DNA of 64,000 nt from Haloarcula hispanica ATCC 33960. Lineage in GTDB: Archaea; Halobacteriota; Halobacteria; Halobacteriales; Haloarculaceae. Of the stretch, positions 7,893 to 16,685 are shown piece by piece. Location of the stretch: contig NC_015948.1 of NCBI RefSeq assembly GCF_000223905.1, positions 2,294,001 through 2,358,000 of the forward strand, in the 5' to 3' direction. Position 1 is the stretch's first letter. Each line of letters begins with the position of its first letter. The notes below the pieces were generated by a model. That model saw only the letters and a program-made list of their open reading frames with translations, was not told the DNA's origin and did not search any database. The translations under genes were made by a program, and so were the position numbers.

Positions 7893-9611
7893 ATGACTGA
7901 CCCCGAGACGCTCGACGTGACCATCGTCGACGGCTACGTCGACGAGCCCGCACACTTCGGGGTGCCGCCGTACATCTCGACGTACCCGCGGTACGCCGCC
8001 GGCGCGCTCGTCGATGCCGGCGTCCCCCGCAAGCAGATAACGTATCACACTATCGACGAACTCCGGGAGGACAACGCAGTCTGGCGAGACGTTGAGGCCG
8101 CCGACCTCATGGTGTACGTCGGCGGGATGACCGTCCCCGGCAAGTACGTCGGTGGGACGCCGGCCGAACCCGACGAGGTACGGGAACTCGCGTGGACGGC
8201 CGACGGGACTTCCATCATGGGCGGTCCGGTCCGATTCGGCGTCGGCGAGGCCAACGAGGGCGCGAGCGAGACGGCCCGCGACGACCTCGATTTCGACTTC
8301 CTGGCGATGGCGGACGTCGAGGCCGCAGTGTTCGACCTCGTGGACTCCGGCCTGGAGGGGTTCAACGACCGGTACCGTGACATCGAAGAGGAGACACGGT
8401 GGGCCCGCGCCGGCGCGTTCGTTGTCGAACAGCATCCGAACCACCCTGACTACCTCATCTGCGAGATGGAGACTTCCCGGGGCTGTCCGTACCGGTGTTC
8501 CTTCTGTACGGAGCCGATGTACGGCAACCCGGACTTCCGGCCGCCCGAGAGTGTTGTCGATGAAGTCGATGCCCTCTCGGACCGCGGCGTGAAGCACTTC
8601 CGACTGGGCCGGCAGGCCGATATCCTGGCCTACGGCGGTGACGGTGAGGCACCGAATCCCGACGCCCTGCGGCGGCTCTACGGCGGTATCCGCGACGTTG
8701 CGCCGGACCTTGAGACGCTGCATCTCGACAATATGAATCCCATCACGGTTGTGAAGTGGCCCGAGAAGGCTCGCGAGGGGATTCGCATCATCGCCGAGCA
8801 CAACACGCCCGGCGACACCGCCGCGTTCGGCCTGGAGTCGGCCGACCCGAACGTGATGAGCGACAACAACCTCAACGTCACCGCCGACCAGTGTTTCGAG
8901 GCGGTGAAAATCGTCAACGAGGTGGCTGGCTGGCGACCCGGAGGAGATAAAGACACTGCCCCCAACTTTGGCGACGACGCCGCTCGGCGGCTCCCCAAAC
9001 TCCTGCCCGGTATCAATCTCGTCCACGGGCTGAAAGGCGAGACGCGGGAGACCTTCGAGCACAACAAGCGGTTCCTCCAGCGGGTGTACGACGAGGGGCT
9101 CATGCTCCGGCGGGTGAACATCCGGCAGGTGATGGCCTTCGAGGGGACCGACATGGCCGACACCGGCGCAGAAATCGCTAAGGACCACAAACAACTGTTC
9201 AAGCAGTACAAACAGGAGGTCCGTGAGACCATCGATAACCCGATGCTCCAGCGGGTCGCACCACCGGGGACGGTACTCCCCGACGTGCATCTGGAGTATC
9301 ATCAGGACGGCAAGACGTTCGGCCGACAACTTGGGACCTACCCGCTCCTCGTGGGCATCCCTGGCGAGCGCGAACTCGGCAGCGTCGTCGACATCGCAGT
9401 CACCGACCACGGCTATCGGTCGGTCACCGGCGTTCCCTACCCACTTGATCTCAACAGCGCGTCGATGAACGAACTCACCGCGATTCCCGGTATCGGCCGG
9501 AGCACCGCCGGCGACGTGGTGGTAAACAGACCCTACGAGTCGGTCGGAGATATCGACGTCGCGTCAATCGAGCGGTTCGCAACCACCCAGTCGCAGGAAG
9601 GCGCTGACTAA
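7893..9611 (+). CDS. Radical SAM enzyme with C-terminal helix-hairpin-helix (COG1031 type)
   Basis: 572 residues. The radical SAM cluster motif CPYRCSFC (C-x3-C-x2-C, about residues 197-204) follows a roughly 190-residue N-terminal domain. The C-terminus carries a ComEA-like helix-hairpin-helix (LNSASMNELTAIPGIGRSTA, about residues 522-541), normally a DNA- or RNA-backbone-binding element. This architecture defines the archaeal COG1031 family, whose reaction is unknown. It would use a [4Fe-4S] cluster and S-adenosylmethionine. A TATA-like GGTTTTAGG at 7862-7870 lies about 27 nt upstream of the ATG. Confidence 0.9.
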   Translation: MTDPETLDVTIVDGYVDEPAHFGVPPYISTYPRYAAGALVDAGVPRKQITYHTIDELREDNAVWRDVEAADLMVYVGGMTVPGKYVGGTPAEPDEVRELAWTADGTSIMGGPVRFGVGEANEGASETARDDLDFDFLAMADVEAAVFDLVDSGLEGFNDRYRDIEEETRWARAGAFVVEQHPNHPDYLICEMETSRGCPYRCSFCTEPMYGNPDFRPPESVVDEVDALSDRGVKHFRLGRQADILAYGGDGEAPNPDALRRLYGGIRDVAPDLETLHLDNMNPITVVKWPEKAREGIRIIAEHNTPGDTAAFGLESADPNVMSDNNLNVTADQCFEAVKIVNEVAGWRPGGDKDTAPNFGDDAARRLPKLLPGINLVHGLKGETRETFEHNKRFLQRVYDEGLMLRRVNIRQVMAFEGTDMADTGAEIAKDHKQLFKQYKQEVRETIDNPMLQRVAPPGTVLPDVHLEYHQDGKTFGRQLGTYPLLVGIPGERELGSVVDIAVTDHGYRSVTGVPYPLDLNSASMNELTAIPGIGRSTAGDVVVNRPYESVGDIDVASIERFATTQSQEGAD

Positions 9612-9679
9612 CAGCCGGTTTGGTCCCGAAAGCATACCGAACGGAAAGTACTTTTCACTCCGGGGATGACCAAGAGCGT

Positions 9680-11497
9680 ATGACTGCGGTCGAGGTGAGC
9701 GTCGTTCTCCCTGCCTACAACGAGGCAGACACCATCGAGCAGACGGTCTCGATAACGCTGGAGACGCTCGCCTCGTTTCTCCCCGAAGACGCGTACGAAG
9801 TCATCGTCGCGGAGGACGGCTGCTCGGACCGCACACCCGAAATCGCGACGCGACTCGCGAACGAGGACAGTCGGATCCGACACGTCCACAGCGACGACCG
9901 CCTCGGACGCGGCGGCGCGTTAGAGTACGCCTTCGACCAGGCCGACGGCGACACACTGGTGTATTTCGATACCGATCTGGCGACGGATATGTCGCATCTC
10001 GAAGAACTGGTCAACGCCGTCCGAATCGACGGCTACGACGTGGCGACGGGGTCACGGTGGATGCCCGAAAACCGAGCCGACCGGCCCGCAAAGCGTGGCA
10101 TTCCGAGCTTCGGCTATAACACGCTCGTTCGGACGGTCCTCCGCTCGGATCTTAAGGACCATCAGTGCGGGTTCAAGTCGTTCGACCGGCAGGCACTGGA
10201 AACGCTGTTACCCATCGTTCAGGACGAGCACTGGTTCTGGGACACGGAACTGCTCGTGAAGGCCCAGCGCAACGGCTATCGGGTGAAGGAGTTCCCCGTC
10301 GACTGGACGCCGAAGGGCGATTCGAAGGTCGACATCGTCCGGGACGTGTTTGGCATGGGCAGTCAGATACTCCGGACCTTCTGGGAACTGTCGGTTAGCC
10401 CCCGGATTACACGCGAGGTGTCGCTCGGCGCGGGGACGATGCTGGTCGTCGTCGCACTCCTGTTGATGACGCAGTATCTCGACCCCGACCGCGTGCTCGC
10501 GGAGATGGCGGGCGCAGCGCCGGAAATCGTCGCGCTGAGCGCCGTCGTCTATGCCGTCTCGTGGCCGCTCCGGGGTATTCGCTACCGGGACATCCTCGTC
10601 TCGATGGGGTATCGGGAGCGGTGGGGCTTCCTGACGGGTGCAATATTTATCAGCCAGACCGGGAATCTCGTGTTTCCGGCGCGGGCCGGTGATGCGGTTC
10701 GGGCGTACGTCATCAAGGCCCGGCGTTCGATTCCGTACCCCTCCGGGTTCGCGTCGCTGGCCGTCGAGCGCGTGTTCGACCTGCTGACGATCACGCTGCT
10801 TGCCGGCGTCGTCATGATCGGGCTGGCTGTAACGGGGTCGGCCGAGCAGTTGCTGACCGCGCTGACTGGTGATACCGTCGGCGGCGACGCGGCCAGCAGC
10901 GGGCGAACTGCCGTGGCCGTGGCCAGCGGCGTCGGCCTCGCGGCGATCGGGGCGGTGGTGGCTATCGTCGCCAGTGCCCGGAGCGACCGGAACTTCGTCC
11001 GGGCGGTCATCGGGCGGCTGAGCAGCGACTCCTACGCCGACTACGTCGCCGGCGTCATCGAAGGGTTCGTCGGCGACGTACAGACGGTGGCTGCCGACGG
11101 GTCGGCCTTCACCCGTGTCGGCATCGGAAGCCTCCTCATTTGGACGTTCGACGTGATAACGGCCCTGATCGTCTTCGCGGCCTTCGGATACAGCCTGACG
11201 CCGTCGCTGGTGGCCGTTGGCTTCTTCGCGGTCAGCGTCGGGAACCTCGCAAAGGTCCTGCCGCTGACGCCCGGCGGTGTCGGCCTCTACGAGGGTGCGT
11301 TCACCGTCATCGTCGCGTCCCTGACGCCGGTCGGCGTCGCCGCGGCTATCGGCGTCGCTATCGTCGACCATGCGGTCAAGAACGTCGTCACCATCATCGG
11401 CGGCGTCGCATCGATGGCCTGGCTCAACGTCTCACTGACGACGGCCGTCGAGGAGTCCCAGTCCGCCGACGCTATCGAACCGGAAACAAACGACTGA
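9680..11497 (+). CDS. aglD: AglD-like glycosyltransferase fused to a UPF0104-type membrane domain
   Basis: 605 residues. The N-terminal half is a GT2/dolichol-phosphate-mannose-synthase-like domain (SVVLPAYNEADTIEQTV; acidic cluster YFDTDLATDMSHLEE). From about residue 250 the protein becomes a multi-pass membrane domain of the lysylphosphatidylglycerol-synthetase/UPF0104 kind, ending in PLTPGGVGLYEG and a further helix. This fusion matches AglD of Haloferax volcanii, which charges dolichol phosphate with mannose for S-layer N-glycosylation. The start at 9680 is chosen over 9620 because a TATA-like GTACTTTT lies about 28 nt upstream. Paralogues of this architecture exist, so the exact sugar is uncertain. 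Confidence 0.82.
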   Translation: MTAVEVSVVLPAYNEADTIEQTVSITLETLASFLPEDAYEVIVAEDGCSDRTPEIATRLANEDSRIRHVHSDDRLGRGGALEYAFDQADGDTLVYFDTDLATDMSHLEELVNAVRIDGYDVATGSRWMPENRADRPAKRGIPSFGYNTLVRTVLRSDLKDHQCGFKSFDRQALETLLPIVQDEHWFWDTELLVKAQRNGYRVKEFPVDWTPKGDSKVDIVRDVFGMGSQILRTFWELSVSPRITREVSLGAGTMLVVVALLLMTQYLDPDRVLAEMAGAAPEIVALSAVVYAVSWPLRGIRYRDILVSMGYRERWGFLTGAIFISQTGNLVFPARAGDAVRAYVIKARRSIPYPSGFASLAVERVFDLLTITLLAGVVMIGLAVTGSAEQLLTALTGDTVGGDAASSGRTAVAVASGVGLAAIGAVVAIVASARSDRNFVRAVIGRLSSDSYADYVAGVIEGFVGDVQTVAADGSAFTRVGIGSLLIWTFDVITALIVFAAFGYSLTPSLVAVGFFAVSVGNLAKVLPLTPGGVGLYEGAFTVIVASLTPVGVAAAIGVAIVDHAVKNVVTIIGGVASMAWLNVSLTTAVEESQSADAIEPETND

Positions 11498-11760
11498 GCG
11501 CATTCTGACGCGCCCCGAAATAGCACTCCGTCGCTACTGGGATTGCGCTGGTAATACTCGGGACAGTACAACAGCACTCTACTGAGATTGCTCTTCTAGA
11601 GTAACAATTGAAACGATGTCCACACTGATCACACTGCCGTCCTGCGATCCGGTGTGCATTGATTTTCAGTGGCTACTGTAGCTACCAGTCTCCAGAGCGG
11701 CGTATTTCTTTACTAATATTATAAATAAGGGCCCTTTCACCAACAACGTTAATTATAATA

Positions 11761-11778
11761 GTTAATATTATACAATAC
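11761..11778 (+). promoter_or_regulatory. TATA region upstream of the Tat-exported lipase-like gene
   Basis: GTTAATATTATACAATAC is centred about 31 nt before the ATG at 11800. A second AT stretch (TATTATAAATAAG) lies at 11716-11728. The whole gap 11498-11799 is unusually AT-rich for this genome. I see no gene in it. Confidence 0.55.
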
Positions 11779-11799
11779 GGAAAACTACGCAGTTCTGCT

Positions 11800-12720
11800 A
11801 TGTTTCAACGTAGCATACAATCGAGCGAACTGGGCAGGCAAACGCGACGCAGTTTCCTCAAGGCCTCGACCGGTGCTGTGGCATCGGTAGCAGCACTCGG
11901 TACGAGTGGCGCTGTACGGGGCGGCAAGTTCGGCGGTGATGACGGAGAGTACACAGCTCCAGCGGAGTTCCCACTCGTTTCGACGCGTGATCAGTTCACT
12001 GACGACGCTGAACTGAAGTCCGAGTATACAGAGACAGAGTACGAAACAGTGGGGGATTGGGAGTCGACCCGGGCCAGCGACGATACGGAACTCGTCATCT
12101 TCGTCCACGGCTGGAGTCTCGGAGAGACGGATGCCAGAAACGCCGCCTACACCTGCCAGATCGGGCTTGAAGAGAACGAGTACGACCAGTTCACCGTGGG
12201 GTTCACCTGGGATGCCGATAAGGGCGACGGCATCGGCTGGAGCGAGGGTGTCGCCATCGCCAAACAGAACGGTCCGAAGCTCGCACAGTGGGTTGCCGAC
12301 CACAACGACAGCGGTGGGCTTCCAGTCCGGGTAATCGGACATTCGCTCGGCGCAAAGGTGGCTGTTGAAACGATGGCGTCGCTTCACGAGCGTGGACGCG
12401 AAGACGCAGTCGAGTCGGTGACGTTACTGGGTGGCGCTATCGGTGAATCCGTCGTTGAGCTCGACGAGGCATACGGCGAGTCCATCGAGTACGCCACCAC
12501 GTCCTTCGACAACTTCCACAAGGACGACGACGCGGTGCTGGGGACTGCATTCAGTGCTGCCGAGTGGGCGGAAGCGGTCGGTGAAACGGGTGTGCAGAGT
12601 CCCGATGACGCCCCCGAGAACTACACCGAGCACGATGTAACAGAAACCGTTGCGGACCACAATTCATACTACGAGCCTGGCGAAGGGTGTCTGCCCACTG
12701 TCGTTGAGACGTTCGAGTAG
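11800..12720 (+). CDS. Tat-exported alpha/beta-hydrolase (lipase-like)
   Basis: 306 residues. The N-terminus has a twin-arginine signal (RRSFLK about residues 22-27, then an Ala/Val-rich core), so the folded enzyme should be exported. The mature part contains an oxyanion-hole HG (VIFVHGWSLG) and the nucleophile elbow GHSLG (Ser about residue 182), typical of esterases and lipases. Possible catalytic acids and histidines follow, including one near VADHNSYYE. No lipobox Cys is present, so it is probably secreted rather than anchored. The AT-rich, apparently leaderless promoter suggests independent control. Substrate is unknown. Confidence 0.85.
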   Translation: MFQRSIQSSELGRQTRRSFLKASTGAVASVAALGTSGAVRGGKFGGDDGEYTAPAEFPLVSTRDQFTDDAELKSEYTETEYETVGDWESTRASDDTELVIFVHGWSLGETDARNAAYTCQIGLEENEYDQFTVGFTWDADKGDGIGWSEGVAIAKQNGPKLAQWVADHNDSGGLPVRVIGHSLGAKVAVETMASLHERGREDAVESVTLLGGAIGESVVELDEAYGESIEYATTSFDNFHKDDDAVLGTAFSAAEWAEAVGETGVQSPDDAPENYTEHDVTETVADHNSYYEPGEGCLPTVVETFE

Positions 12721-12976
12721 AGAGGGACGTGGCGGCGGTGACGCTACCAGTTGTATACGATTATAACCGGGTTGTGGGAAATCAGTCAAAAATACCCGGC
12801 AGCTATTATATGAATGGTCATGCGACTAATGCACAAACGTGGGTTTCGTGACGTGTATCGGTGGTCTCCATGACAATACCGGAATGTTTTAATGACTTTC
12901 GTTCGAATACAGTGTTACCGACTGCCTCCGGGTTCTGTGATGTCTCCCACCCGGTGAGCACCCGCCTTCGCAACCA

Positions 12977-13942
12977 ATGAGTGAACACACACGGACGCGA
13001 CAGCAACACGAGGAACAGACGACTGAGTCGACGGAATCGGAGAGCACTGCGTGCCCGGAGTGCAGTGGCTCGCTCGTCATCGACGACGAACACGGCGAAA
13101 CGGTCTGTGAGGACTGTGGCCTCGTCGTCGAGTCCGACGAAATCGACCGCGGCCCCGAGTGGCGCGCATTCGACTCCAGCGAGAAAGACGAGAAGTCCCG
13201 CGTCGGCGCACCGACGACGAACATGATGCACGACAAGGGCCTCTCGACGAACATTGACTGGCGCGACAAGGACGCCTACGGCAACTCCCTCTCTGGCAAA
13301 CAACGCCAGAAGATGCAGCGTCTCCGCAAGTGGAACGAGCGGTTCCGCACTCGCGACTCCAAGGAGCGCAACCTCAAGCAGGCCCTCGGTGAAATCGACC
13401 GTATGGCCTCCGCGCTCGGACTGCCAGAAAACGTCCGCGAGACGGCCAGCGTCATCTACCGCCGCGCGCTGGACGAGGACCTGCTCCCCGGCCGCTCCAT
13501 CGAGGGCGTCTCGACGGCCTCCGTCTACGCCGCCGCCCGACAGGCTGGCGTCCCACGCTCGCTCGACGAGATTACGGAGGTCTCCCGCGTCGAGAAGAGC
13601 GAAATCGCCCGGACCTACCGCTACGTCGTCCGCGAACTCTCGCTCGAAGTCCGCCCCGCGGACCCCGAGAGCTACGTCCCGCGGTTTGCCTCCTCGCTGG
13701 AACTGTCTGACGAGGCCGAACACCGCGCCCGCCAGCTCCTCCAGAACGCCAAGGAACAGGGCGTCCACTCCGGCAAGTCCCCGGTCGGCCTCGCCGCCGC
13801 CGCAGTGTACGCGGCCGCCCTGCTGACCAACGAGAAGACGACCCAGGCTGCCGTCTCCGAGGTCGCCGACATCTCCGAGGTCACCATCCGCAACCGCTAC
13901 CACGAACTGCTGGAAGCCGAGCAGGACCTCCCCGTCGCGTAA
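12977..13942 (+). CDS. tfb: Transcription initiation factor IIB (TFB)
   Basis: 321 residues. The zinc ribbon uses Cys26, Cys29, Cys44 and Cys47 (CPECSGS and CEDCG), followed by the B-reader/linker region (WRAFDSSEKDEKSRVGAPTT) and two cyclin-like repeats (about residues 125-210 and 220-310) that bind TBP and the BRE. TFB recruits RNA polymerase to TATA promoters. Haloarchaea carry several TFB paralogues; which one this is cannot be told here. The 256-nt upstream gap holds a TATA-like TGTTTTAATG near 12885, giving a leader of roughly 60 nt. Confidence 0.96.
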   Translation: MSEHTRTRQQHEEQTTESTESESTACPECSGSLVIDDEHGETVCEDCGLVVESDEIDRGPEWRAFDSSEKDEKSRVGAPTTNMMHDKGLSTNIDWRDKDAYGNSLSGKQRQKMQRLRKWNERFRTRDSKERNLKQALGEIDRMASALGLPENVRETASVIYRRALDEDLLPGRSIEGVSTASVYAAARQAGVPRSLDEITEVSRVEKSEIARTYRYVVRELSLEVRPADPESYVPRFASSLELSDEAEHRARQLLQNAKEQGVHSGKSPVGLAAAAVYAAALLTNEKTTQAAVSEVADISEVTIRNRYHELLEAEQDLPVA

Positions 13943-14027
13943 GCTCGGTATTTGCGTTGGATCGCTGTGAGAATCAGTTTTTGATTGATGTTTCAAGCGG
14001 AGTATTTGCTACTGCAGCGGACAGTCT

Positions 14028-14151
14028 GAACAGCCAGAAAGCCCCGGCCGGCTGAACTCGGGGGACTCGCTGTGGTCCTCGCTCGCCATGCTCACTGCGG
14101 TCCTTACTTCGTCCGCCTTCGTTCAGCCGCCCGCCCCTTTCAGTCCCACCC
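14028..14151 (-). repeat. Hairpin repeat element, copy 1 (minus orientation)
   Basis: On the minus strand the element starts with GGGTGGGACTGAAAGGGG (14151-14134) and ends with GGGGCTTTCTGGCTGTT (14045-14029). Between them, imperfect 13-bp inverted arms (14045-14057 with 14121-14133, one mismatch) enclose a variable loop. It faces copy 2 across 24 nt. The stretch 13943-14393 has no credible gene apart from these two elements. Confidence 0.75.
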
Positions 14152-14175
14152 GATGTCAGATGGCCAATCAGCTAC

Positions 14176-14288
14176 GGGTGGGAGTGAAAGGGGCCGACCC
14201 GCTCCGGGAACCTCAGCGATGTAAGCACCTACTGGAGCGCAACGAGCCGGGGGACCGAAGCGGGTCGGGAGCTTTCTGGCTGTTTTCG
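14176..14288 (+). repeat. Hairpin repeat element, copy 2 (plus orientation)
   Basis: It starts with GGGTGGGAGTGAAAGGGG (14176-14193) and ends with GGGAGCTTTCTGGCTGTTTT (about 14267-14286). Perfect 10-bp arms CCGACCCGCT (14194-14203) and AGCGGGTCGG (14259-14268) would fold into a hairpin with a loop of about 55 nt. The flanks match copy 1 and the 53.7-kb locus, while the stem sequence differs, so structure is kept while sequence varies. Confidence 0.75.
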
Positions 14289-14393
14289 GACGGTATTTCA
14301 AAATAAGGCACGGCCACCACAGAGCGACACACATCAACGACTCCCCCGACCGATAACCGCAAGACTAGAGTCGTCTCATCTGCTGGGACCGGT

Positions 14394-15422
14394 ATGGAGA
14401 CGACACACCGGGTTCGAACCGGTGACGCCCGTACGCTTGAGTGTCCCGACGACAGCGTCGAATTGGTGGTCACGTCCCCTCCGTACCCGATGATCGAGAT
14501 GTGGGACGACATCTTCGCGGACCTGGACCCCGACATCGGGGCGGCGCTGGACCGCGGCGACGGTGACCGAGCGTTCACACTGATGCACGACGTGCTCGAT
14601 GCGGTCTGGGCAGAGCTGAAACGCGTGCTGGTTCCCGGCGGCATCGCCTGCATCAACGTCGGGGACGCGACGCGGTCCCTGGAGGACGGCTTCCGCTCCT
14701 ACCCCAACCACGCCGAAATAACCAACCGGCTGACCGACCACGGCCTGCGCGCGCTGCCGGATATCCTGTGGCGCAAACCGACCAACAGCGGCGCGAAGTT
14801 CATGGGCTCGGGGATGGTGCCGCCGAACGCCTATCCGACCCTGGAACACGAGCACATCCTCGTGTTCCGCAACGGGGAGCGCCGCCGCCTCGAACCCGGC
14901 GCGGACCGTCGCTACGAGAGCGCCTATTTTTGGGAGGAACGCAACGAGTGGTTCTCCGACCTCTGGGAACTGCCCGGCGAGACGCAGGGCATCGACGACG
15001 GGCTCCGGGACCGCTCGGGTGCCTTCCCGCTGACCGTGCCATACCGGCTCATCTCGATGTTCTCGGTGTACGGTGACACCGTACTCGACCCGTTCCTCGG
15101 GACCGGGACGACGACGCTGGCAGCGATGGTCACCGGCCGGAACTCGGTCGGAGTGGACCGCGACCCGGACCTGCTGTCGGCGCTCGAAGACCGGGTCGCG
15201 GCCGCCCCGGAACGCTCTCGGACCATCGCTCAGGAGCGCCTCGCCGACCACCGCTCGTGGGTGGAACAACGGCGTGCCGACGGGAAAGAGCCGGGCTACG
15301 AGGCCGAACAGTACGACTTCGCGGTCAATACGAAACAGGAGCAACGGATTCAGTTCTACGCGGTCGACTCCGTCACGACGACCGATGACGGCTTCCGGAC
15401 CGCCCACGAGCCGGTCGAGTAA
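14394..15422 (+). CDS. zim: Orphan DNA methyltransferase, N4-cytosine/TSPPY class (Zim/CTAG type)
   Basis: 342 residues. The catalytic motif TSPPY (residues 27-31) comes before the SAM-binding motif DPFLGTGTT (about 232-240), the permuted order of beta-class amino-methyltransferases; SPPY is usual for N4-cytosine or N6-adenine enzymes. Size, order and the absence of a restriction gene nearby match the conserved haloarchaeal CTAG methylase Zim; that specificity is inferred from family resemblance. A segment GAKFMGSGMVPPNAYPTLEH follows the catalytic part. The gene stands alone between the hairpin repeats and aroD. Confidence 0.85.
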   Translation: METTHRVRTGDARTLECPDDSVELVVTSPPYPMIEMWDDIFADLDPDIGAALDRGDGDRAFTLMHDVLDAVWAELKRVLVPGGIACINVGDATRSLEDGFRSYPNHAEITNRLTDHGLRALPDILWRKPTNSGAKFMGSGMVPPNAYPTLEHEHILVFRNGERRRLEPGADRRYESAYFWEERNEWFSDLWELPGETQGIDDGLRDRSGAFPLTVPYRLISMFSVYGDTVLDPFLGTGTTTLAAMVTGRNSVGVDRDPDLLSALEDRVAAAPERSRTIAQERLADHRSWVEQRRADGKEPGYEAEQYDFAVNTKQEQRIQFYAVDSVTTTDDGFRTAHEPVE

Positions 15423-15458
15423 GCGCGGCTTTTTGTGTGGCTCCGTCGAAGCCGACCT

Positions 15459-16148
15459 ATGGACTTCGAGTCGTTCACCCTGCTCGCCGCCACAGACGAC
15501 CTCGGGGTGGAGCCGGCCGCCCGCGCTGACGCCGACGGGCTGGAGCTACGGATGGATTTCTCCGACGAGCCGCTGGCACAATTGGACGCCTACGACGGCG
15601 ACCTCCCGATACTCGTCACGAACCGGCCGACGTGGGAGGGTGGCGAGGCCGCCGACACCGCGGGCCGCCTCGACGCGCTCGAAACCGCGCTCGAACACGA
15701 CGCCGTGACGGCCGTCGACCTCGAACTCGCGGCGCTTGCGGGGGCTGGCGACCACGATGCCGGCCGCGTCGCCGACGCTGCCCGCGACCGCGGCGCGTCT
15801 GTCGTCGTCTCGACGCACAACTTCGAGTCGACGCCGGACCGCGACAACATCGTGAGTCGACTCGAACGGGCCTGTGCTCACGGTGACGTGGGGAAAATGG
15901 CCAGCACAGCCCAGTCGCCGGACGACGTACTGGCGATGCTCGGGGCGACCCGCGAAATGACTGCCAGAGGCGAGCAGGTCGCCACGATGTGTATGGGTGC
16001 AGCCGGTCGTCACTCCAGAGCCGTCGCCCCTGTGTATGGCTCCCGCATCGGCTACGCACCGGTCGACCCCGCTGACGCAACCGCGCCGGGGCAGTACGAC
16101 CTCGCGACGCTCCGGACGCTGGTCGGACAGCTACAGAGCGACACCTGA
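15459..16148 (+). CDS. aroD: 3-dehydroquinate dehydratase, type I
   Basis: 229 residues. It converts 3-dehydroquinate to 3-dehydroshikimate through a Schiff base. Expected catalytic residues are visible: the ELR-type motif (LELRMDF, residues 28-34), His120 (STHNFES) and the Schiff-base Lys146 (GKMASTAQSPDD). The C-terminal SRAVAPVYGSRIGYAP supplies the substrate-binding Arg. Start 15459 is preferred over the GTG at 15435 because a TATA-like GCTTTTTGTG lies 27 nt upstream. The archaeal DHQ synthase, which makes its substrate, is encoded 540 nt downstream on the opposite strand. Confidence 0.95.
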   Translation: MDFESFTLLAATDDLGVEPAARADADGLELRMDFSDEPLAQLDAYDGDLPILVTNRPTWEGGEAADTAGRLDALETALEHDAVTAVDLELAALAGAGDHDAGRVADAARDRGASVVVSTHNFESTPDRDNIVSRLERACAHGDVGKMASTAQSPDDVLAMLGATREMTARGEQVATMCMGAAGRHSRAVAPVYGSRIGYAPVDPADATAPGQYDLATLRTLVGQLQSDT

Positions 16149-16232
16149 ACCGGTGGCCGCCGGTCACGGGGTTTTCCTCCGGACGGTGATCCTTCGGAAG
16201 ATATAGGGGTATGCGAGACGGATTCGCGGAGT

Positions 16233-16649
16233 ATGACTGACACAGGACGCAAGCGGCCGTTACTGGCCGTGGTGCTTGCGTTCATCTTCCCTGGGTTGGG
16301 ACACTTCTACCTCCGCAAGTGGGGACGGGGACTGCTGTGGCTCGGATTATTGTTCATGCTGTCGGTGGTGTTCGTCGTCACTGGCGCTATCGACCCCGTC
16401 ACCCAGTTGAGCCTAGAGGCTATCTCGTCGTCGTATCAGTCCAGACCCACCGAGGTGACAATCGGTTCGGTCGTGATCACGACGCTCAACGTCGTCGACG
16501 CCTACTGGGTCGCGGTCAACGAGAACCAGACACAGGAGGTCGAAGCCGGTATGACGTGTCCGAACTGCGGCAAGGAACTCGACGAGGACATCGATTTCTG
16601 TCACTGGTGTACAACGCAACTGGAACCGGTCGAGGCGGACCAGCAGTAA
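16233..16649 (+). CDS. Small membrane protein with C-terminal zinc ribbon
   Basis: 138 residues. The first 55 hold two hydrophobic segments (LLAVVLAFIFPGLGHFYL and LLWLGLLFMLSVVFVVTGA) resembling the TM2-type start 'FPGLGHFYL' of small membrane proteins. A third, weaker segment follows (SVVITTLNVVDAYWVAV), and the C-terminus is a double-CxxC zinc ribbon (CPNCGKEL ... CHWC). A TATA-like GATATAGG sits about 30 nt before the ATG. The role is unknown; the ribbon would face the cytoplasm if the N-terminus is outside (inference). Confidence 0.75.
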   Translation: MTDTGRKRPLLAVVLAFIFPGLGHFYLRKWGRGLLWLGLLFMLSVVFVVTGAIDPVTQLSLEAISSSYQSRPTEVTIGSVVITTLNVVDAYWVAVNENQTQEVEAGMTCPNCGKELDEDIDFCHWCTTQLEPVEADQQ

Positions 16650-16685
16650 CCTCCGGCTTGCGGTCCGTTCCGGGCCGAAGCCGGC

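Noticed and set aside
9620-9679. Upstream start for the AglD-like protein
   Set aside because: The TATA-like GTACTTTT lies inside this extension, so the message probably begins near the ATG at 9680.
14394-14440. GGGTTCGAACCGG resembles a tRNA T-arm
   Set aside because: It lies within the first codons of the methylase gene; there is no D-arm, anticodon arm or acceptor stem around it.
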